Positions 7,920 to 15,612 of a stretch of 20,252 nucleotides of DNA are shown here, one piece after another; the first letter of the stretch is position 1, and every line of letters begins with the position of its first letter. Made by a program: the position numbers and the translations under genes. This DNA comes from Nitrospira sp. GTDB lineage: Bacteria > Nitrospirota > Nitrospiria > Nitrospirales > Nitrospiraceae. The DNA lies in assembly GCA_030456405.1 (NCBI GenBank), contig JAKDNQ010000016.1:1-20252 (forward strand), written 5' to 3'. The notes beneath the pieces are model-generated. The model worked only from the letters and a program-made list of their open reading frames with translations. It searched no databases and was not told where the DNA came from.

Positions 7920-8087
7920 AGGATGTTGAAAATGGCTTCCAGCGGCGTTCTCAGCTCGTCGAAATCCTTAACGTATCCCACCTGGGAAAAGAGCTGTTCC
8001 GACAGCTCGGGGTTGGGCTGGTGGGAATGTCACGCCTCCGGTTTCAACTCGCCTGCGGCCTTGCTGGAAGACCATTTTGAACATCCT
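7920..8087. mobile_element. 168-bp imperfect inverted-repeat element (MITE/REP-like)
   Basis: The left end (7920-7943, starting AGGATGTTGAAAATGG) and right end (8063-8087, ending CCATTTTGAACATCCT) are reverse complements over about 24 bases, with one mismatch and one single-base gap. Inside, TCCCACC (7976-7982) pairs with GGTGGGA (8020-8026). The centre is a perfect hairpin, GAGCTGT-TCCG-ACAGCTC (7991-8008). The whole element can therefore fold into a long interrupted stem. There is no coding potential and no clear target-site duplication. It fills nearly all of the glmS-gatC gap and ends 23 nt before the gatC ATG. From memory, intergenic elements with ends like AGGATGTTCAAAAAGG recur in Nitrospira genomes; I could not search for this. 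It could also be a transcript-processing or attenuation structure. No T-run follows, so it is not a classical terminator. Confidence 0.6.
7991..8008. other. Central hairpin of the inverted-repeat element
   Basis: A perfect 7-bp stem, GAGCTGT (7991-7997) with ACAGCTC (8002-8008), and a TCCG tetraloop. It sits inside the weaker pairing of 7976-7982 with 8020-8026. It would form in RNA of either strand. Confidence 0.6.
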
Positions 8088-8110
8088 TGAAGATTGACGG
8101 GAAAGAGAAC

Positions 8111-8413
8111 ATGGAAATCACGAAACAGGACGTTGCGAAGGTTGCGAAGTTGGCTCGGCTGGAGTTGACGGAGGGTGAGCAGGCGGCGTTTGCGAAACAG
8201 TTAAGCCAGATTCTCACGCATGTGGAAACGTTGAAGCGACATGATACGACAGGCGTTCAACCGACAGCGACGGTGCTGGGACAGGTCAATGTGTTTCGTC
8301 CCGACATGGTGCGGCCGTCTCTGTCGGTCGAGCAGGCGGTGGCCAATGCGCCGGAGTCGATCGACGGGTTTTTTGTCGTGCCAAAAATTATTGAAGATCG
8401 ACAACCCCTTTAA
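8111..8413 (+). CDS. gatC: Asp/Glu-tRNA(Asn/Gln) amidotransferase subunit C
   Basis: A 100-residue GatC, the small subunit that wraps around GatA and GatB in the amidotransferase converting Glu-tRNA(Gln) and Asp-tRNA(Asn) to Gln- and Asn-tRNA. It starts MEITKQDVAKVAKLARLEL, the family's standard N-terminus, continues with FAKQLSQILTHVETL and ends with FRPD ... FVVPKIIE, also typical. The ATG at 8111 is preceded by GGGAAAGAG (8099-8107). A TTG 24 bases upstream is in frame but would put family-foreign residues in front. It is the first gene of the gatC-panD-gatA-DUF948-ytxH-gatB cluster. No convincing promoter lies directly before it, and the preceding DNA is the inverted-repeat element, so read-through from glmS or a promoter in that element is possible. 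Confidence 0.95.
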   Translation: MEITKQDVAKVAKLARLELTEGEQAAFAKQLSQILTHVETLKRHDTTGVQPTATVLGQVNVFRPDMVRPSLSVEQAVANAPESIDGFFVVPKIIEDRQPL

Positions 8414-8424
8414 GCGAGGTCTGA

Positions 8425-8790
8425 ATGTTTAGGCAAATGTTGCGGTCGAAAATTCATCGGGCCACGGTGACGGAGTCTTGTCTCGACTACGAAGGGAGTC
8501 TGACGATCGACGAAGACTTGATGGATGCAGCGGGGATTTTGCCCTATGAGGCGATCGTCTGCTCTAATCTGAATAACGGCGAGCGTTTCATGACCTATGC
8601 CGTGGCGGGCAAGCGGGGCGCGGGCGAGATCATCCTCAATGGGCCGACGGCGAGGAAAGGCGCGGTCCGCGATCAGATTATCATCTTCTGTTACGAGTAT
8701 TACTCAGACGAGGAAATCAAGCGGCATGCTCCCAAGATTATCCAAGTCAACGAGAAGAACCGGATTGTGACCGGGAAGATGAAACGCTGA
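8425..8790 (+). CDS. panD: Aspartate 1-decarboxylase proenzyme
   Basis: Makes beta-alanine from aspartate for pantothenate and coenzyme A. The 121-residue proenzyme is expected to self-cleave between Gly24 and Ser25 (YEGS, 22-25), creating the pyruvoyl cofactor at Ser25. Known active-site residues of the E. coli enzyme are at the same positions: Lys9, Arg54, Thr57 and Tyr58 (NGERFMTYA). [16 protein letters not shown] and [17 protein letters not shown] segments are also typical. An AAGCGAGG sequence just upstream can serve as ribosome binding site for the ATG. The gene sits between gatC and gatA: its start is 11 nt after gatC, and its TGA overlaps the gatA ATG (TGATG). It is thus translated together with the amidotransferase genes although it belongs to another pathway. 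Confidence 0.96.
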   Translation: MFRQMLRSKIHRATVTESCLDYEGSLTIDEDLMDAAGILPYEAIVCSNLNNGERFMTYAVAGKRGAGEIILNGPTARKGAVRDQIIIFCYEYYSDEEIKRHAPKIIQVNEKNRIVTGKMKR

Positions 8791-10256
8791 TGTCGATCCA
8801 TCGGCTCTCGCTCTACGAACTTCAGGAGAAGTTTACTGCCGGTGAAGTGACGGCCACAGAGATCGTGCGCGCCTATGGATTACGGATCGGGCAGGTAGAG
8901 CCCAAGGTGAAGGCCTATATCACGCAGACCAAGGATGCAGCTGTGAAGCAGGCCGGCGCGCTCGATGCTTCGTTAAAGGGGTGGCGTAAGACTTTACCCA
9001 TGATGGGTATGCCGGTCGCGGTCAAAGACAATATGTGTACCGAGGGGGTTCTTACCACCTGCGCGTCCCGTATGCTTGGGAACTTTGTTCCGCCGTACGA
9101 TGCAACCGTGATTGCCAAGCTGCGCGCGCAAGGATACGTGCTGCTCGGGAAGACAAACCTCGATGAATTTGCGATGGGCTCCTCGACCGAGAATTCCGCT
9201 GTTGGCCCCAGCCGTAATCCCTGGAATCTGGAGTGTGTGCCGGGTGGATCCAGTGGGGGATCCGCCGCGGCTGTCGCAGCCGACGAATGTGCCGCGGCGC
9301 TGGGGTCCGATACCGGCGGGTCGATCCGTCAGCCTGCGGCGTTCTGTGGAGTGGTGGGCCTCAAGCCGACCTATGGGCGGGTTTCTCGGTACGGGTTGAT
9401 CGCCTTTGCTTCTTCGCTCGATCAAATCGGGCCGATTACAAAAGATGTGAGGGATGCCGCGTTTCTCCTTGGCGTCATCGCCGGACACGATCCGTTGGAT
9501 TCGACGTCAGCCGATATTCCGGTGCCGAACTATTTGAGAGCGCTCAAGAAGAAAGATCTCAAAAAACTGAAAATCGGTGTGCCGGTCGAGTTTTTTGCAG
9601 AGGGACTTGATGCAGAAGTCGAGCAGGCTGTGCGGGCGGCGATTCAGGAACTGAAAGTGCTCGGTGGGGAGATCAAGGAGATTCAGTTGCCGCGGACAGA
9701 CGCGGCGGTCGCCATCTACTATGTGATTGCCACGGCCGAAGCTAGTTCGAATCTGGCCCGGTATGATGGGGTCAAGTTCGGACTGCGTGCCAAAGAGACC
9801 AAGGATCTGCTCAATCTCTATATGAAAACGCGGCAGGAAGGGTTCGGACCCGAAGTGAAGCGCCGGATCATGCTGGGGACTTACGTCCTCAGTGCTGGGT
9901 ATTACGATGCCTATTATGGCAAGGCGCAGGCGGTGCGAACCTTAATTCGCCAAGACTTCGAAACGGCGTTTCAGGATGTCGATCTCATCGTCACACCTGT
10001 GACGCCCACGCCGGCGTTCAAGTTTGGAGCGAAGGGCGACGACCCGCTCCAGATGTACCTGTCGGACATTTTTACCATTTCCGCGAACCTCGCCGGTGTG
10101 CCGGCGATTTCACTGCCTTGTGGATTCAGTCGGGGCGGACTGCCGATCGGGTTGCAGTTGATCGGCCGCCCCTTTGAAGAGGAGACACTCTTGCGCGCGG
10201 CCTATGCCTACGAGCAGAATACACAATGGCGAGCGAAAAGGCCAGTGATACGGTAA
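8790..10256 (+). CDS. gatA: Asp/Glu-tRNA(Asn/Gln) amidotransferase subunit A
   Basis: The glutaminase subunit of GatCAB, which releases ammonia from glutamine for transfer to the mischarged tRNA on GatB. The 488-residue product is an amidase-signature enzyme with the Lys-cisSer-Ser triad at K79 (VAVKDN), S154 ([13 protein letters not shown]) and S178 ([11 protein letters not shown]). These match the numbering I recall for Staphylococcus aureus Gat[17 protein letters not shown] and [13 protein letters not shown] are also diagnostic for GatA over other amidases. Its ATG overlaps the panD stop. After the stop comes a short G-rich periodic tract and then the DUF948 gene. The presence of GatCAB suggests that glutaminyl- and/or asparaginyl-tRNA is made by the indirect route; which of the two cannot be told from this window. 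Confidence 0.98.
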   Translation: MSIHRLSLYELQEKFTAGEVTATEIVRAYGLRIGQVEPKVKAYITQTKDAAVKQAGALDASLKGWRKTLPMMGMPVAVKDNMCTEGVLTTCASRMLGNFVPPYDATVIAKLRAQGYVLLGKTNLDEFAMGSSTENSAVGPSRNPWNLECVPGGSSGGSAAAVAADECAAALGSDTGGSIRQPAAFCGVVGLKPTYGRVSRYGLIAFASSLDQIGPITKDVRDAAFLLGVIAGHDPLDSTSADIPVPNYLRALKKKDLKKLKIGVPVEFFAEGLDAEVEQAVRAAIQELKVLGGEIKEIQLPRTDAAVAIYYVIATAEASSNLARYDGVKFGLRAKETKDLLNLYMKTRQEGFGPEVKRRIMLGTYVLSAGYYDAYYGKAQAVRTLIRQDFETAFQDVDLIVTPVTPTPAFKFGAKGDDPLQMYLSDIFTISANLAGVPAISLPCGFSRGGLPIGLQLIGRPFEEETLLRAAYAYEQNTQWRAKRPVIR

Positions 10257-10281
10257 GGGGTGAAGGGTGAGGAGTAAGGGG
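10255..10281. repeat. G-rich heptad-repeat tract after gatA
   Basis: Directly after the gatA stop the sequence runs in 7-nt steps: GGGGTGA, AGGGTGA, GGAGTAA, then GGGG. The pattern GGNGTNA is also seen on the minus strand at 6003-6023 and, as AGCGTGA/AGCGTCG, at 17086-17099. It is non-coding. The next ribosome binding site (GGAGG, 10293-10297) lies just beyond it. Confidence 0.5.
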
Positions 10282-10301
10282 CCAAAGAATTCGGAGGCGT
10301 T

Positions 10302-10709
10302 ATGACAATCGTCGAAATAGCTGCGATTCTTGTGGCTGTCGCATTTGTGGTGTTGGTAGGCTTTCTCGTGCCCGTGATGATTCAAGTTCGCAAGACGGTG
10401 GGGGAGTCCGAACAGCTTCTCGCTAAGATGAACCAGGATCTGCCGCCGCTACTCGGCGAAATCAGGGCGGCGAGCCAGCATGTGAACGAACTGACGAAAC
10501 AAGCCCGAGGAGGGGTTGAACATGCTGCGGTCCTCTTGCATGCGGTCGGGGAAGTGGGGGAATCGGTGCAACAAGTCCATAATGTTGTTCGAGGATCGAG
10601 TGGATCGATGTTGTCCAATGTGGCGAGCGTGGTCGCTGGATTGAAAGCCGCAACCCACGTCATGAAGGAGCGGCTTCAAAAAGAAGGAGGGCATCACAAT
10701 GGCGGATGA
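10302..10709 (+). CDS. DUF948 family membrane-anchored protein
   Basis: A 135-residue protein with one N-terminal membrane helix (about residues 5-28) followed by a long helical, probably coiled-coil region. IQVRKTVGESEQLLAKMNQDLPPLLGEI and later valine/glutamine heptads fit the DUF948 family, whose role is not settled; members are described near general stress genes in Bacillus. The start is well supported: GGAGG at 10293-10297 is 4 nt before the ATG. Its last 11 bases overlap the start of the YtxH gene, so the two are translationally coupled and likely work together at the membrane. Why they stand between gatA and gatB is unknown; a link to tRNA amidation is not implied by the sequence. Confidence 0.85.
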   Translation: MTIVEIAAILVAVAFVVLVGFLVPVMIQVRKTVGESEQLLAKMNQDLPPLLGEIRAASQHVNELTKQARGGVEHAAVLLHAVGEVGESVQQVHNVVRGSSGSMLSNVASVVAGLKAATHVMKERLQKEGGHHNGG

Positions 10710-11019
10710 TCGTGGTTCCTCATCAGCAGGAGTCTTGCTCGCATTCTTGAGCGGCGCGGCGTTAGGTACCGTGGCGGCATTATTGCTGGCTCCACGGGCT
10801 GGACAAGAGTCGCGTGATCAGCTACGCGGGTATGCCCGTCGCGCAGAAGGCAATTTGCGGGACCTGGCAGGTCTCGCTGGTGAAACAGTGGAAGAAGTTG
10901 TGGAAGAGGGGAAGGAATTTGTGGATTCGAAGAAGGCGGTCTTGCGCGAAGCGTTTGACGCCGGTCGTGAGGCGATGCGACGCGAGCGTGACCGGTTGCG
11001 TGAAGAAGATCGCAGTTAA
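10699..11019 (+). CDS. YtxH domain-containing protein
   Basis: A 106-residue small protein. A glycine/alanine-rich membrane segment (about residues 10-28, GVLLAFLSGAALGTVAALL) runs into LAPRAGQESRDQLR, the typical YtxH junction. A highly charged helical tail follows (ETVEEVVEEGKEFVDSKK...), resembling coiled-coil or LEA-like repeats. YtxH-family genes are known in Bacillus as general-stress genes, but their molecular role is unclear. The start overlaps the DUF948 gene by 11 nt, and AGGAGGG about 10 nt upstream of the ATG supports it. gatB begins three bases after its stop. Confidence 0.87.
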   Translation: MADDRGSSSAGVLLAFLSGAALGTVAALLLAPRAGQESRDQLRGYARRAEGNLRDLAGLAGETVEEVVEEGKEFVDSKKAVLREAFDAGREAMRRERDRLREEDRS

Positions 11020-11022
11020 GCG

Positions 11023-12453
11023 ATGACGTACGAAGTCGTCATCGGCGTGGAAGTGCACGCGCAGCTGCGGACGAAGTCCAAGCTGTTTTGCGGCTGCGGG
11101 ACCGTGTTCGGGCTCACGGCCAATAGCCAGACCTGCCCGCTGTGCTTAGGGCTCCCCGGTTCGTTGCCGGTGCTCAACCAGGCGGCGGTGGAGATGGCTG
11201 TGCGCGCGGGGCTGGCGCTGAATTGCACGATTGCGGCGAGCAATCTTTTTGCACGCAAGAACTACTTTTATCCTGATCTGCCCAAGGGCTACCAGATTTC
11301 GCAATACGAAGCGCCGATCTGTGAGCATGGCTGGATTGAGATTGCAACGGCTGAAGGCGCACGGCGCGTCCGTATCCGTCGCGCTCATCTGGAAGAAGAT
11401 GCAGGAAAGAGTGTGCACGTCGCCGGTACCAACGGGAGTCGCGTCGATTTGAATCGCGCGGGAACCCCGCTGCTGGAAATCGTGACGGAGCCGGACTTGC
11501 GGTCGTCCGACGAAGTTGTGGCCTATGTGAAGGGCCTCCGTGATGTGCTGATGTATCTCGAAGTCTGTGACGGGAATATGGATGAAGGGAGTTTCCGCTG
11601 CGAGCCGAATCTTTCGCTCCGTCCATTGGGGCAGAAAGAATTTGGAACCAAGGTTGAGCTCAAAAACATCAATTCGTTCAAGTTCGTCAAGGATGCCATC
11701 GAATACGAGATCAAGCGCCAGACGAAGTTGTTGAACGAGGGCGGCACAATCAGTCAGGAGACGAGGCTCTGGGACCTCGGACGCGGTGAGACGGTGGTGA
11801 TGCGCTCGAAAGAGGAGGCGCACGATTATCGCTACTTTCCCGATCCTGATTTGGTGCCGCTCAAACTCGAACAGGAATGGATCGAGGGATGTCGTAGTAC
11901 GGTACCTGAATTGCCGGCAGCGAGAATGCAGCGATTCGTCAGCGAGTATGGGTTGTCTGAGTACGATGCCGGTGTGTTGACGTCGTCGAAGGCGGTGGCC
12001 GACTACTTCGAAGCCTGCATGACGTTGCACAACCAGCCCAAGACGATAAGCAATTGGGTGATGGGTGAGCTCACCAGGGAGCTGAATCACTCAGGGGTCG
12101 ACGCGAGCGTCTCGCCGATCTCGCCTGAGCGGCTTGTCAGCCTTCTTCAGCTGGTCGAGCATGGAACGATCAGTTTGAAAGTCGCTCGTGAGATCTTTCC
12201 CGAAGTCTATAGGAGTGGGAAGACTCCTGGACAGATCGTTCAAGAGAAGGGGCTCGTTCAAATATCCGATGAAGGGGCGCTCGACACAATCATCGATGAC
12301 GTGCTTGCGAAGAATCCGACGCAGGTGGCGCAGTTCAAAGAAGGTAAACAGCAGGTGCTGGGTTTCCTAGTTGGGCAGGTGATGAAGGCGAGTGGTGGCA
12401 AGGCGAATCCGGGGAAGGTGAGCGAGTTGCTGAAAAAGAAGTTGGCGGGGTGA
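11023..12453 (+). CDS. gatB: Asp/Glu-tRNA(Asn/Gln) amidotransferase subunit B
   Basis: The tRNA-binding kinase/transamidase subunit of GatCAB. It phosphorylates the misacylated Glu or Asp and uses ammonia from GatA to form the amide. The 476-residue product begins [20 protein letters not shown]. Zinc ligands are visible as CGC (residues 24-26) and CPLC (38-41). [20 protein letters not shown] and [13 protein letters not shown] are GatB/GatE signatures, and the C-terminal YqeY-like domain ends [15 protein letters not shown]. It is the last gene of the gat cluster and is separated from gatA by the DUF948/YtxH pair. No strong Shine-Dalgarno is seen, and the start lies three bases after the ytxH stop, so coupling is likely. 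Structured non-coding DNA follows. Confidence 0.98.
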   Translation: MTYEVVIGVEVHAQLRTKSKLFCGCGTVFGLTANSQTCPLCLGLPGSLPVLNQAAVEMAVRAGLALNCTIAASNLFARKNYFYPDLPKGYQISQYEAPICEHGWIEIATAEGARRVRIRRAHLEEDAGKSVHVAGTNGSRVDLNRAGTPLLEIVTEPDLRSSDEVVAYVKGLRDVLMYLEVCDGNMDEGSFRCEPNLSLRPLGQKEFGTKVELKNINSFKFVKDAIEYEIKRQTKLLNEGGTISQETRLWDLGRGETVVMRSKEEAHDYRYFPDPDLVPLKLEQEWIEGCRSTVPELPAARMQRFVSEYGLSEYDAGVLTSSKAVADYFEACMTLHNQPKTISNWVMGELTRELNHSGVDASVSPISPERLVSLLQLVEHGTISLKVAREIFPEVYRSGKTPGQIVQEKGLVQISDEGALDTIIDDVLAKNPTQVAQFKEGKQQVLGFLVGQVMKASGGKANPGKVSELLKKKLAG

Positions 12454-12493
12454 GGCGAGGGCGCCTTCGTTGCTCGCGCAACGCGCGGCCTCA
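12451..12493. repeat. Stem-loop region immediately after gatB
   Basis: A compact hairpin CGTTGC-TCGC-GCAACG (12468-12483) lies between TGAGGC (12451-12456, which includes the gatB stop) and GCCTCA (12488-12493), which can pair as an outer stem. It has no trailing T-run, so it is not a typical intrinsic terminator. It may form one unit with the larger stem-loop at 12507-12601. Confidence 0.5.
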
Positions 12494-12506
12494 GAAAGAT
12501 GAAGAA

Positions 12507-12601
12507 GGGAGCGGCCAGGTGCCCTTCCTGCTCGCAGAACGCGCACGATAGGAATGTGCTCGTTCGATGCGCGCAGTAAAGGGCAGCCTAGACCACTCCC
12601 C
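12507..12601. repeat. Imperfect palindromic element between gatB and the small ORF
   Basis: The outer arms 12507-12529 (GGGAGCGGCCAGGTGCCCTT...) and 12578-12601 (AAAGGGCAGCC ... ACTCCCC) are imperfect reverse complements. The centre is a hairpin, GAACGCGCAC (12537-12546) with GTGCTCGTTC (12556-12565), with one mismatch and a 9-nt loop. No ORF is present. From memory, similar sequence (ACGCGCACGATAGGAATGTG-like core) is found repeatedly between genes in Nitrospira, which I cannot verify here. It may be a dispersed repeat, or a structured 3' end for the gat transcript. Confidence 0.55.
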
Positions 12602-12681
12602 TAAAGAGAGAGCTGGAGAATTGAAAGACCTCTGTTGAAACGCGCGTAGTGGTAAACAACCCAGTCAGGCATCTGTATTCC

Positions 12682-13032
12682 ATGGAGCTCATACACAAAT
12701 CGGATGAAGAAATCCTCAAGGTTGTTGGTCCGATCATGGACAATCTGATGGAGGCATCGACCGACATCGATCATAAGCGGCATGTGAGAGATTTTACGGA
12801 AAGATTGAAGTCTCTTGTCACGAAGGAATATTTAGAGAGGGTGTGTCGGCAATACCAAGCTGAAAAGGGATTTTTCTCAAAAAGGGAGTGTGTCGCCATA
12901 TTCCGGCGGCCCGAATCCGTCGGAATAGTGTGGAAGCAATGGTTCACGAAGCAGCAAGGCGAGTTTGTCGCTGAAATGGTATTGGTTGAACAGAACTCAC
13001 GATATCTGGTTGATCATGTCTTGGTGTTCTAA
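12682..13032 (+). CDS. Hypothetical protein, low-GC orphan
   Basis: A 116-residue ORF that I do not recognise. From ATG 12682 it begins MELIHKSDEEILKVVGPIMD. It contains a charged helical N-terminal half, then RVCRQYQAEKGFFSKRECVAIFRRPESV and a hydrophobic/aromatic C-terminal half ending VDHVLVF. No signal peptide or membrane helix is seen. A GTG at 12649 would add 11 residues (MVNNPVRHLYS); neither start has a strong ribosome binding site. A hand count gives about 47% GC for 12661-13020, below the flanking gatB and eno genes, and the codons are richer in A/T at third positions. That suggests recent acquisition or a fast-evolving gene. It is preceded by palindromic repeat DNA and followed by eno 30 nt later. 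It could still be non-coding, but the open frame ending neatly before the eno ribosome binding site argues for a gene. Confidence 0.6.
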   Translation: MELIHKSDEEILKVVGPIMDNLMEASTDIDHKRHVRDFTERLKSLVTKEYLERVCRQYQAEKGFFSKRECVAIFRRPESVGIVWKQWFTKQQGEFVAEMVLVEQNSRYLVDHVLVF

Positions 13033-14349
<1,317 letters not shown>

Positions 14350-14365
14350 TGACAAGCGAGTCGCG

Positions 14366-14713
14366 ATGATCAAACGGAATCGAGGACGGCAGTGGCTCGA
14401 TTGGCAGCGCCGTATGGTGACGGTCGTGCACTATATTGGAGTCGCTGTGTGTCTGCTGCTGTTAACCGTGCTGGTCTTTGGCGACATGGGTCTCCCGCGC
14501 TATTTCTCCATGCGTGAGCACGCCCAACAGCTGGATAGGGATCTTCAGGAATTACAACGGACAACCCGCACGCTTCGAGGGGATATCGATCGTCTGGAAC
14601 ACGATCCCGCGAAAATTGAACAGCTGGCGAGAGAGCAGCTTGGGTATGTGCGCAAAGGTGAAACGGTCTATCAACTGGTTCCGCCACCATCACAGGAGCG
14701 GCCACGCCCGTAG
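14366..14713 (+). CDS. FtsB/DivIC-like septum formation initiator
   Basis: A 115-residue bitopic membrane protein of the septum formation initiator family (FtsB/DivIC), which bridges FtsL and FtsQ/DivIB in the divisome. There is a short basic cytoplasmic N-terminus (MIKRNRGRQWLDWQRR), one membrane helix at about residues 21-41, and a periplasmic coiled coil (REHAQQLDRDLQELQRTTRT ... DIDRLEHDPAKIEQLARE). The family-typical end LGYVRKGETVYQLVPP follows. The frame is open back into eno, but ATG 14366 is the first start after the eno stop and gives the canonical domain layout. AGCGAG a few bases upstream is a weak ribosome binding site. Era begins 4 nt after its stop. Identity as FtsB rather than another DivIC-like protein rests on the position next to eno. 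Confidence 0.87.
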   Translation: MIKRNRGRQWLDWQRRMVTVVHYIGVAVCLLLLTVLVFGDMGLPRYFSMREHAQQLDRDLQELQRTTRTLRGDIDRLEHDPAKIEQLAREQLGYVRKGETVYQLVPPPSQERPRP

Positions 14714-14717
14714 CGCC

Positions 14718-15602
14718 ATGAAGTTTGGCACAGTCGCGATCATTGGGCGACCGAATGTTGGGAAATCGACGTTGCTTAATCGATTGCTTGAACAGAAGAT
14801 TGCCATTGTCTCGGACAAGCCGCAAACGACGAGGACCAGAATTTTGGGGATTGTGCATGTGCCGGGCGCGCAGATTGCCTTGCTCGATACGCCGGGATTG
14901 CACAAACCGCAACATCTGCTCAATCGCCGCATGGTCCGCACCACGGTCGAGGTGTTGGAAGAGGCGGATATCGTGTACGTGCTGATGGATACGACGAGTT
15001 CGCCTGGCCCCGGCGATCTCCTGGTCCTCGATCATGTAAAAGGTGCGGTCAGGAAGCGTCCACGCACGGTCATTCTCGTATTGAACAAGGTGGATCTGGT
15101 TAATAAGCTCAAGTTGCTGCCGGTGATGGAAACCTATGCAAGATTATTCGACTGGACGGACGTGGTGCCGGTTTCCGCTGAAACCGGCGATAACGTCGAT
15201 CGATTATTGTCCGTGACTGTGGCCCATCTTTCGGAAGGGGATGCGGCGTATGATGCAGACACGGTCACCGATCAGTCTATGCGAACCTTGGCAGCTGAAA
15301 TGATTCGCGAAAAGATTTTGCTCCAAACCTATGAAGAAGTCCCGTACTCGGTTGCCGTAGAAATCGACGAATTCGTCGAGGAGGGGAAGCTGGCTCGGAT
15401 CAGCGCGACGGTGCTGGTCGAGCGAGAGTCTCATAAGGCGATCGTGATCGGAAAGCACGGAGAGAGACTCAAAGCGGTGGGGATGGATGCGCGACGCGAT
15501 ATGGAACACATCTTCGGAATGAAGGTGTTTCTACAGTTGTGGGTGAAAGTGCGGGAGTCGTGGCGAGAAGATGAGCGTGCCCTCATGGAGTTAGGTTACT
15601 AA
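14718..15602 (+). CDS. era: GTPase Era
   Basis: A 294-residue essential GTPase that binds the 3' end of 16S rRNA and assists 30S ribosome assembly. G-motifs: G1 GRPNVGKST (residues 10-18), the switch I stretch SDKPQTTRTRILGI, G3 DTPGLHKP, G4 NKVD and G5 SAETG. The C-terminal KH domain carries VIGKHGERLKAVGMDARRDM and ends KVFLQLWVKVRESWREDE. The PQTTR stretch and KH domain separate it from Der/EngA and other Era-like GTPases. The start is the ATG 4 nt after the ftsB stop; the frame is open further upstream, but that sequence is unlike the family. It is followed by mgtE and recO; era and recO are often found together. Confidence 0.97.
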   Translation: MKFGTVAIIGRPNVGKSTLLNRLLEQKIAIVSDKPQTTRTRILGIVHVPGAQIALLDTPGLHKPQHLLNRRMVRTTVEVLEEADIVYVLMDTTSSPGPGDLLVLDHVKGAVRKRPRTVILVLNKVDLVNKLKLLPVMETYARLFDWTDVVPVSAETGDNVDRLLSVTVAHLSEGDAAYDADTVTDQSMRTLAAEMIREKILLQTYEEVPYSVAVEIDEFVEEGKLARISATVLVERESHKAIVIGKHGERLKAVGMDARRDMEHIFGMKVFLQLWVKVRESWREDERALMELGY

Positions 15603-15612
15603 CGGGATTGTG

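Noticed and set aside
10699..11026. Alternative plus-strand frame 10814-11026 within ytxH
   Set aside because: It overlaps ytxH in another frame, has no ribosome binding site and no family features.
11146..12090. 314-codon open frame on the minus strand inside gatB
   Set aside because: Antisense shadow of gatB; no family motifs and no ribosome binding site.
12507..12601. Intrinsic (Rho-independent) terminator after gatB
   Set aside because: Stem-loops are present but no run of T follows either arm on the plus strand, so I describe them as repeat-like structures.
15603..15612. Magnesium-sensing leader before mgtE
   Set aside because: Only about ten bases separate era and mgtE; there is no room for an M-box.
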